Of a stretch of DNA of 9,385 nucleotides, positions 5,773-9,385 are shown one piece after another. The stretch is from Methanobacteriota archaeon (lineage in GTDB: Archaea > Thermoplasmatota > Poseidoniia > Poseidoniales > Poseidoniaceae): NCBI GenBank assembly GCA_002694585.1, contig NZMM01000054.1, positions 10,679 through 20,063 of the forward strand, read 5' to 3'. Under the pieces are notes generated by a model. The model was not told the DNA's origin, did not search any database, and saw nothing but the letters and a program-made list of their open reading frames with translations. Numbering within the stretch: position 1 is the stretch's first letter; each line of letters begins with the position of its first letter. The translations under genes were made by a program, and so were the position numbers.

Positions 5773-7926
5773 CGACATCCAGCGGTCCAACGTGTTGACG
5801 GGCGACGCCGGGGCATCGGTCTGCCCAAGTTCCTGTTCGAGCCGCGCCTCGTCCCACACCTCGATGCCAAGCGCCTCGGCCTTGGTCAGTTTTGAGCCGG
5901 CGGAGGCCCCTGCAACGAGCACGTCGAGGGCTTTCGAGACGCTGCCAACCACCCGACCACCTGCGGCTTTGATGGCCTCTTGCGCCTGTTTTCTGGGCAT
6001 GGTGAGGGTCCCGGTCAGGCAGAAAGAGCGACCTTCCAGCACGCCTCCTGACACCGGTCGGGATGCATCGGTCACGTCGAGGGCGGAGAGCAAGGCTTCG
6101 ACGGTGGTGCGTCGTCGGCTCACGCCGTCCCGGAAAGCCTGAGCGACCACGGTGCCCACGCCGTCCATCGTGCACAGGTCCCGGATGGCTTTGGGTTGGT
6201 CGTACGCTTTTCCTCGCTCGTCCTCGGCCGGTCCAAACGCCGCTTCACCGGGCACGGCCATGGCCCGCTCCACCCATGGAAGCACGGCATCGGCGCTGCC
6301 GAAGTGTTGGGCCATGGCCGTGGCAAGTTCCGGACCGATGCCGGGCAAGCCAAGGGCGTGAAGGAAGCGGCCCAAGGGCATCCTTCGGGACGCGTCGATC
6401 TGCGCCATCACGTTCCCTGCCGAGGTGGCGCCCATGCGCTCCAGGGACATCAAGCGCTCCGTGCTCAGTGCATAGAGGTCTTCGAGGCCGGCCACCAAGC
6501 CATGTTCGAGCAATTGGTCCACCAGCTTCTCTCCGATGCCGTCCATCTCGAGTGCGCGGCACCAGTACAACACCGCCCGCGTGGTGCGGGCGTCGCACAT
6601 GAGGTCATCACACCGCAGGAAGGCCCCGTCCAAGCGAAGCACAGCGCCACACGACGGACAATCGCTGGGGGACGGAATCGGGGCAGATGCCGGCAGCTGG
6701 CCTTCGAAGGCCCGTCCGTCGGCATGTGAACGGCCTTCGAGGTCCTGCTCGCTGGCTCGACCTAGCCCTGCCTCGATCTTCGGGATGACGTCCCCGCGGC
6801 GCACGATGCGCACCTTGTCGCCCAGCCGCAGGTTGAGGCGCTCAACCTCGCCTGCGTTGTGCAGCGTGGTGTTCTCCACGGTCACGCCCGCCACGACTTG
6901 CGGTGCAATGCGGGCGACGGGCGTCACCGCTCCGGTGCGCCCGGTCTGCCAATCCACGGCCAACAGCACCGAGACGGCTTCCTCCGGTGGGAACTTCCAG
7001 GCGAGGGCCCAGCGCGGGTGGTGGGCGGTCATGCCCAGCTGCTCTCGGTGCTGGCGCGAGGTCACCTTGTAGACCACGCCGTCGATTTCGAAGGGGTATG
7101 TGGACCGGGCTTCGGTCCACGTATGGGTCGAGGCGATGAGGGACTGCGCCACCTCCGCAGGCGTCTCGGCTTCGTGCACGGTCCAATCTGCAGGCCGAAT
7201 GCCCACATCCTTGAGCCACACCAACAGCGCATCGTCGTCGTCGTCCTCGGGCGGGGCGGCGGAATCCGGATGTTGCTCATCAGGCGGCAGGAAGCGAACG
7301 TCGTAGGCATGGAACACCAGATCGCCCGCGTCGGCTTTGCCCACGTCGTGCTTCTGGCGCAAAGCACCCGCGGCGAGGTTCCTCGGGTTTGGCGAGACGT
7401 CGCGGTACTTCGCCTCAAACACCGCCAGAGGCATCACGACCTCGCCGCGCACGTGCGCGTCCACGGGCACCGACAGGCGCTCCGGAACGTTGGCGACTTT
7501 GCGCGCGTTTCGGGTCACGTCTTCGCCGCGGTCGCCGCTGCCGCGCGTGGCCGCGCGCACAAGCCGTCCGCAGCGGTATTCCAGGGACAAGGCGGAGCCG
7601 TCCAGTTTGGGTTGGGCGAGGATGCGGGTTGCACCGCCTGCGGTCTGCTGGACGAAATGCACCAGGTCGGCGTCTTCGGTTCCCTTGTCGAGGCTGCGCA
7701 TCGGGAAGCGGTGGTCCACTTTGACCGAGCCCGGCTCGATCTCGGCACCGACGCGCTGGAGCTGCGGATGGCCGGGCGCCAATCGCTTCAATTCGTCCCA
7801 CAGCGCGTCGAAGGCGGCGTCGCTGATCTCAGGGGCCGCGGCGTTGTAGTACAGGTCGGAATGGCGGGCGATTTCCTCGGCCAACCACGCGATGCGCGAC
7901 GCGTCATCCTGCGCCGCTCCGCCCAT
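5770..7926 (-). CDS. ligA: NAD-dependent DNA ligase LigA (718 aa)
   Basis: LigA seals nicks in DNA using NAD+. All domains are present. Domain Ia (LYYNAAAPEISDAAFD, 25-40) is followed by the adenylation domain with AQPKLDG (nucleophile Lys107), RGEV (Glu162), NPRN (Arg182), ALRQ (Arg190), Arg274, EIDGVVYK (Asp282, Lys287) and WKFP (Lys311). The OB fold starts near TGRTGAVTPVA (328-338). The zinc finger is C423-x2-C426-x12-C439-x4-C444. Helix-hairpin-helix repeats (about 455-610) include GLPGIGPELA and MDGVGTVVA, and a BRCT domain spans about 627-700. Oddities: Gln105 stands where a near-invariant Glu contacts the adenosine, RGSG replaces RGDG, and acidic (about 215-232) and helix-hairpin-helix (about 553-583) insertions lengthen it beyond the usual ~670. 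The ATG has GGTGG six bases upstream and a TCAAAG box at -29. It follows the PPC gene by 38 bp. Confidence 0.96.
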   Translation of the reverse strand: MGGAAQDDASRIAWLAEEIARHSDLYYNAAAPEISDAAFDALWDELKRLAPGHPQLQRVGAEIEPGSVKVDHRFPMRSLDKGTEDADLVHFVQQTAGGATRILAQPKLDGSALSLEYRCGRLVRAATRGSGDRGEDVTRNARKVANVPERLSVPVDAHVRGEVVMPLAVFEAKYRDVSPNPRNLAAGALRQKHDVGKADAGDLVFHAYDVRFLPPDEQHPDSAAPPEDDDDDALLVWLKDVGIRPADWTVHEAETPAEVAQSLIASTHTWTEARSTYPFEIDGVVYKVTSRQHREQLGMTAHHPRWALAWKFPPEEAVSVLLAVDWQTGRTGAVTPVARIAPQVVAGVTVENTTLHNAGEVERLNLRLGDKVRIVRRGDVIPKIEAGLGRASEQDLEGRSHADGRAFEGQLPASAPIPSPSDCPSCGAVLRLDGAFLRCDDLMCDARTTRAVLYWCRALEMDGIGEKLVDQLLEHGLVAGLEDLYALSTERLMSLERMGATSAGNVMAQIDASRRMPLGRFLHALGLPGIGPELATAMAQHFGSADAVLPWVERAMAVPGEAAFGPAEDERGKAYDQPKAIRDLCTMDGVGTVVAQAFRDGVSRRRTTVEALLSALDVTDASRPVSGGVLEGRSFCLTGTLTMPRKQAQEAIKAAGGRVVGSVSKALDVLVAGASAGSKLTKAEALGIEVWDEARLEQELGQTDAPASPVNTLDRWMS

Positions 7927-7932
7927 GTTTGA

Positions 7933-7937
7933 CCACC
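7933..7937 (-). promoter_or_regulatory. Shine-Dalgarno site of ligA
   Basis: GGTGG on the minus strand lies six bases before the ATG at 7926 and could pair with the 3' end of archaeal 16S rRNA (CACCTCC). It suggests that ligA is also translated from a longer mRNA reading through from the PPC gene. Confidence 0.5.
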
Positions 7938-7949
7938 GGGCATGAGGTT

Positions 7950-7955
7950 CTTTGA
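7950..7955 (-). promoter_or_regulatory. TATA-like box of ligA
   Basis: TCAAAG on the minus strand begins 29 nt upstream of the ligA ATG, in the 38 bp gap after the PPC gene. The seven-base string TCAAAGA also occurs at the matching place before the PPC gene. GCGAGGC just upstream is shared with the nuclease promoter. Confidence 0.4.
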
Positions 7956-7964
7956 GGCCTCGCT

Positions 7965-8402
7965 TCAGACTTCATCGCCAAGCCGCAGCGCGGTGAATTG
8001 GCTGTTCTCGAGCGGGCACCGCATCGCAAGCGCTGCGTCCATCCGGCGAAGGTGAATTTCTGCCGTCACGTGCACCGTTGCCTCGAAGAGGTGCCCAGCA
8101 GCAGGCACCAGGTCGTCGTCGGAAAGCACGACGTGCAAGTGGGTGAAGGCATGGCCGTCCTGATGACGCGCGAGGTTGCCTTGCAGGGCCACGAGCTCTG
8201 CCCCGCCCTCGATGGTGCGGCGGTGGTAGACGTGATCGTCGTCCATGAAGCCGTAAACGGAAGCACGAACCCGGCCAATACCGCTGGTCACCGCAGCCGC
8301 ATTCAGGTCGATGGTGTCGGCCAAGGCCTGCAAAGAGGCATGGATTTCCTCGCCAGGGTCCAGCCGAAGGAAGACATCGTCGCCGCTGGTGGTCCACTCC
8401 AT
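7965..8402 (-). CDS. PPC/DUF296 domain protein (145 aa)
   Basis: This is a stand-alone PPC (plants and prokaryotes conserved, DUF296) domain. The family has a trimeric alpha/beta fold; in plants it sits behind AT-hooks and helps bind DNA, while the prokaryotic role is not established. Seen here: an N-terminal FLRLDPGEEIHASLQALAD (11-29), AAVTSGIGRVRASVYGF (36-52), GNLA (75-78), FTHLHVVLSD (86-95) and AAGHLFEATVHVTAEI (101-116). His88, His90 and His104 match the conserved metal-binding histidines of the family. There is no AT-hook. The length of about 145 is normal. I prefer the ATG at 8402, which has a TTCAAAG box at -29; an in-frame GTG two codons earlier is possible. It lies 38 bp upstream of ligA on the same strand and 37 bp after the membrane protein gene. 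Confidence 0.85.
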   Translation of the reverse strand: MEWTTSGDDVFLRLDPGEEIHASLQALADTIDLNAAAVTSGIGRVRASVYGFMDDDHVYHRRTIEGGAELVALQGNLARHQDGHAFTHLHVVLSDDDLVPAAGHLFEATVHVTAEIHLRRMDAALAMRCPLENSQFTALRLGDEV

Positions 8403-8425
8403 GGTCACCGTGAGGAAGGACGGTC

Positions 8426-8431
8426 TTTGAA
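8426..8431 (-). promoter_or_regulatory. TATA-like box of the PPC gene
   Basis: TTCAAA on the minus strand begins 29 nt upstream of the ATG at 8402. It favours that ATG over the GTG at 8408 and suggests that the gene has its own promoter inside the 37 bp gap after the membrane protein gene. Confidence 0.4.
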
Positions 8432-8439
8432 CGGATGCT

Positions 8440-8988
8440 TCACTCCTCTTCGAGCATCAGCGACCACGATTCACCGCCAAGGAGTCCCGCTGCAATCCAC
8501 GCCCGAACCGTCGTGAGTTCGTTGGCCTCAGCGGCGATAGGGAGCGGGCCAAAGATGCCCCAACCGCGTCGAAGCAGCATGATGCGTCGACGTGGTTGAC
8601 GATCGGCGAGCTTCAGCCGTTCCCACGCGTAGCGTTGCCCGTCGGCAATCAGGTGCGTCCGCGTCACGGCATACCGTTTCGGCACCAGCAGGCCAACCAA
8701 GTGGAGCAAGAGCAACACGTCCCACACCACCGCCCACATCACCGAGGTGTCCGACATGCGGATGAAGCCCCACGGCAGCACGAGCATGGCGGCCATGGAG
8801 AACAGGTTGCCCCAATGGCGGATGGCTTCCTCCGCCCCTCCACTGGACCATGCATATCCACCGGGCGCCGGCCCGAGTTCTGGAACCAGTTGGGATTGAC
8901 GCACGAGCCAGACGGCATCCCACACCACGATGCCCGCCAGCACAAGAACGGCCATGAGGCCGATGAGGTCAGGTGGGGGAAGCTGCAT
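8440..8988 (-). CDS. Membrane protein with three predicted helices and a basic cytoplasmic domain (182 aa)
   Basis: No family is recognised. Three hydrophobic segments are clear: about 8-29 (LIGLMAVLVLAGIVVWDAVWLV), 60-78 (GNLFSMAAMLVLPWGFIRM) and 84-103 (MWAVVWDVLLLLHLVGLLVP). The remaining residues 104-182 form a soluble part: a beta-like YAVTRTHLIADGQRYAWERL, a basic DRQPRRRIMLLRRGWG patch and a helix ANELTTVRAWIAAGLL. The 'VTRTHLIADGQRYAWERL' layout recalls the small beta domain of bacterial PH-like membrane proteins, which is only a resemblance. The start is decided by a perfect GAGGTG six bases before the ATG at 8988. An upstream in-frame ATG at 9045 would overlap the previous gene by 47 bases. 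The SD overlaps that gene's stop, so the two genes are very likely translated from one mRNA. Unlike most starts here it has no -29 box. Confidence 0.75.
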   Translation of the reverse strand: MQLPPPDLIGLMAVLVLAGIVVWDAVWLVRQSQLVPELGPAPGGYAWSSGGAEEAIRHWGNLFSMAAMLVLPWGFIRMSDTSVMWAVVWDVLLLLHLVGLLVPKRYAVTRTHLIADGQRYAWERLKLADRQPRRRIMLLRRGWGIFGPLPIAAEANELTTVRAWIAAGLLGGESWSLMLEEE

Positions 8989-8994
8989 GCACGG

Positions 8995-9000
8995 CACCTC
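8995..9000 (-). promoter_or_regulatory. Shine-Dalgarno site deciding the membrane protein start
   Basis: GAGGTG on the minus strand sits six bases before the ATG at 8988 and overlaps the TGA stop (9001-8999) of the upstream surface-protein gene. It is the strongest SD in the window and indicates operon translation. Confidence 0.75.
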
Positions 9001-9385
9001 AAAGGTGAACCAAGTCCTTGTCGGCGAGATGCCCTCCACCGCCACGACGGCGCAGAAGGAGGACCAAGCCGAGCAGCACGAAGACCGTCAGGGCAATCAA
9101 GCCAACTGAAGAAGGTCCGTCATCCTGTGAGGCACCTTCCATGGTGTCCGGGATACCGTCGCCGTCGTCGTCTTGGTCCGCCACCAGCCAGGTGGATTGT
9201 CCGGGAGGACAGTCAACGTCATCGGGTTGCCCATCTTCATCGGTGTCCACCGTCGCACAAGCATCCATCGGGAAAGCGTCACGGGTGTCGCGAATCCCGT
9301 CGCCATCGTCGTCAAGGTCGTAGACATCCGGGCCGCACGGGGTGGCCGTTTGTTCGTCGTACCACGTCAATTCGCTGCATGAGGC
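8999..9385 (-). CDS. C-terminal end of a surface protein with thrombospondin type 3-like calcium loops and a membrane anchor; N-terminus beyond window
   Basis: The reading frame is open to the right edge, so only the last 128 residues are visible. Asp-rich loops recur: DLDDDGDGIRDTRDAFP, TVDTDEDGQPDDVD and DQDDDGDGIPD. These DxDxDGxxD strings are typical of thrombospondin type 3-like repeats that bind Ca2+ on extracellular proteins, often in long arrays in marine archaea. Four cysteines (visible residues 3, 17, 38 and 54) may form disulfides. Next comes one hydrophobic segment, SVGLIALTVFVLLGLVLLL, followed by RRR and a short glycine-rich tail, which fits a C-terminal anchor with the repeats outside the cell. 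Its stop overlaps the SD of the membrane protein gene, suggesting an operon. The binding partner and full length cannot be judged here. Confidence 0.85.
   Translation of the reverse strand, partial: ASCSELTWYDEQTATPCGPDVYDLDDDGDGIRDTRDAFPMDACATVDTDEDGQPDDVDCPPGQSTWLVADQDDDGDGIPDTMEGASQDDGPSSVGLIALTVFVLLGLVLLLRRRGGGGHLADKDLVHL

Noticed and set aside
6859..7932. Long open plus-strand frame (357 codons) opposite ligA
   Set aside because: It lies wholly antisense to the ligA coding sequence, which has every catalytic motif. Long antisense frames are expected in GC-rich genes, and its product shows no recognisable domain.
8989..9045. Upstream ATG at 9045 for the membrane protein
   Set aside because: It would overlap the preceding gene by 47 bases, has no SD, and adds a stretch before the first helix. 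The ATG at 8988 has a perfect GAGGTG at the right distance.
1..9385. CRISPR array, insertion sequence, tRNA/rRNA gene or long direct repeats
   Set aside because: I looked along both strands and found no regularly spaced repeats, transposase, terminal inverted repeats or cloverleaf with an anticodon arm. Only short Asp-codon repetition within the calcium-loop gene is present.

Overview
The window is GC-rich and almost fully coding: ten complete genes and two cut by the window edges, with no gap between genes longer than about 82 bp. The gene set points to an archaeon. It includes a PAC2-family proteasome-assembly chaperone with a C-terminal HbYX-like tail, PKD and thrombospondin-type-3 calcium-loop surface proteins, a PPC/DUF296 protein and an NAD-dependent DNA ligase. 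Many starts lack a Shine-Dalgarno (SD) site and carry an A/T-containing box 29-30 nt upstream, where an archaeal TATA box would sit on a leaderless mRNA. My best guess is a marine Group II (Poseidoniales-like) euryarchaeon. That is inference from gene content; no rRNA or tRNA is present to confirm it.

Left block (1-2843, minus strand): an acidic protein of unknown role, a PKD-domain lipoprotein, a small beta-rich unknown, a small winged-helix-like DNA-binding protein and the N-terminal part of a HAD subfamily IB phosphatase. All point left with 39-61 bp gaps.

Middle block (2879-5768): a plus-strand DEDDh 3'-5' exonuclease with an ExoX-like C-terminal module runs tail to tail, with zero spacing, into a minus-strand PD-(D/E)XK nuclease carrying iron-sulfur-type cysteines. 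That nuclease is divergent from the plus-strand PAC2 chaperone.

Right block (5770-9385, minus strand): reading leftwards, the C-terminal end of a calcium-loop surface protein, a three-helix membrane protein, a PPC/DUF296 protein and NAD-dependent DNA ligase (ligA). LigA meets PAC2 tail to tail with one base between the stops.

Three DNA-processing enzymes (exonuclease, RecB/Cas4-like nuclease, ligase) lie within 5 kb, which suggests a DNA repair neighbourhood, although they belong to different transcription units. The most useful non-coding signal is the recurrent box at -29/-30. It helps choose several start codons and contrasts with the membrane protein gene, which lacks the box and has a perfect SD site. 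I see no CRISPR array, insertion sequence, integrase, attachment site or RNA gene.
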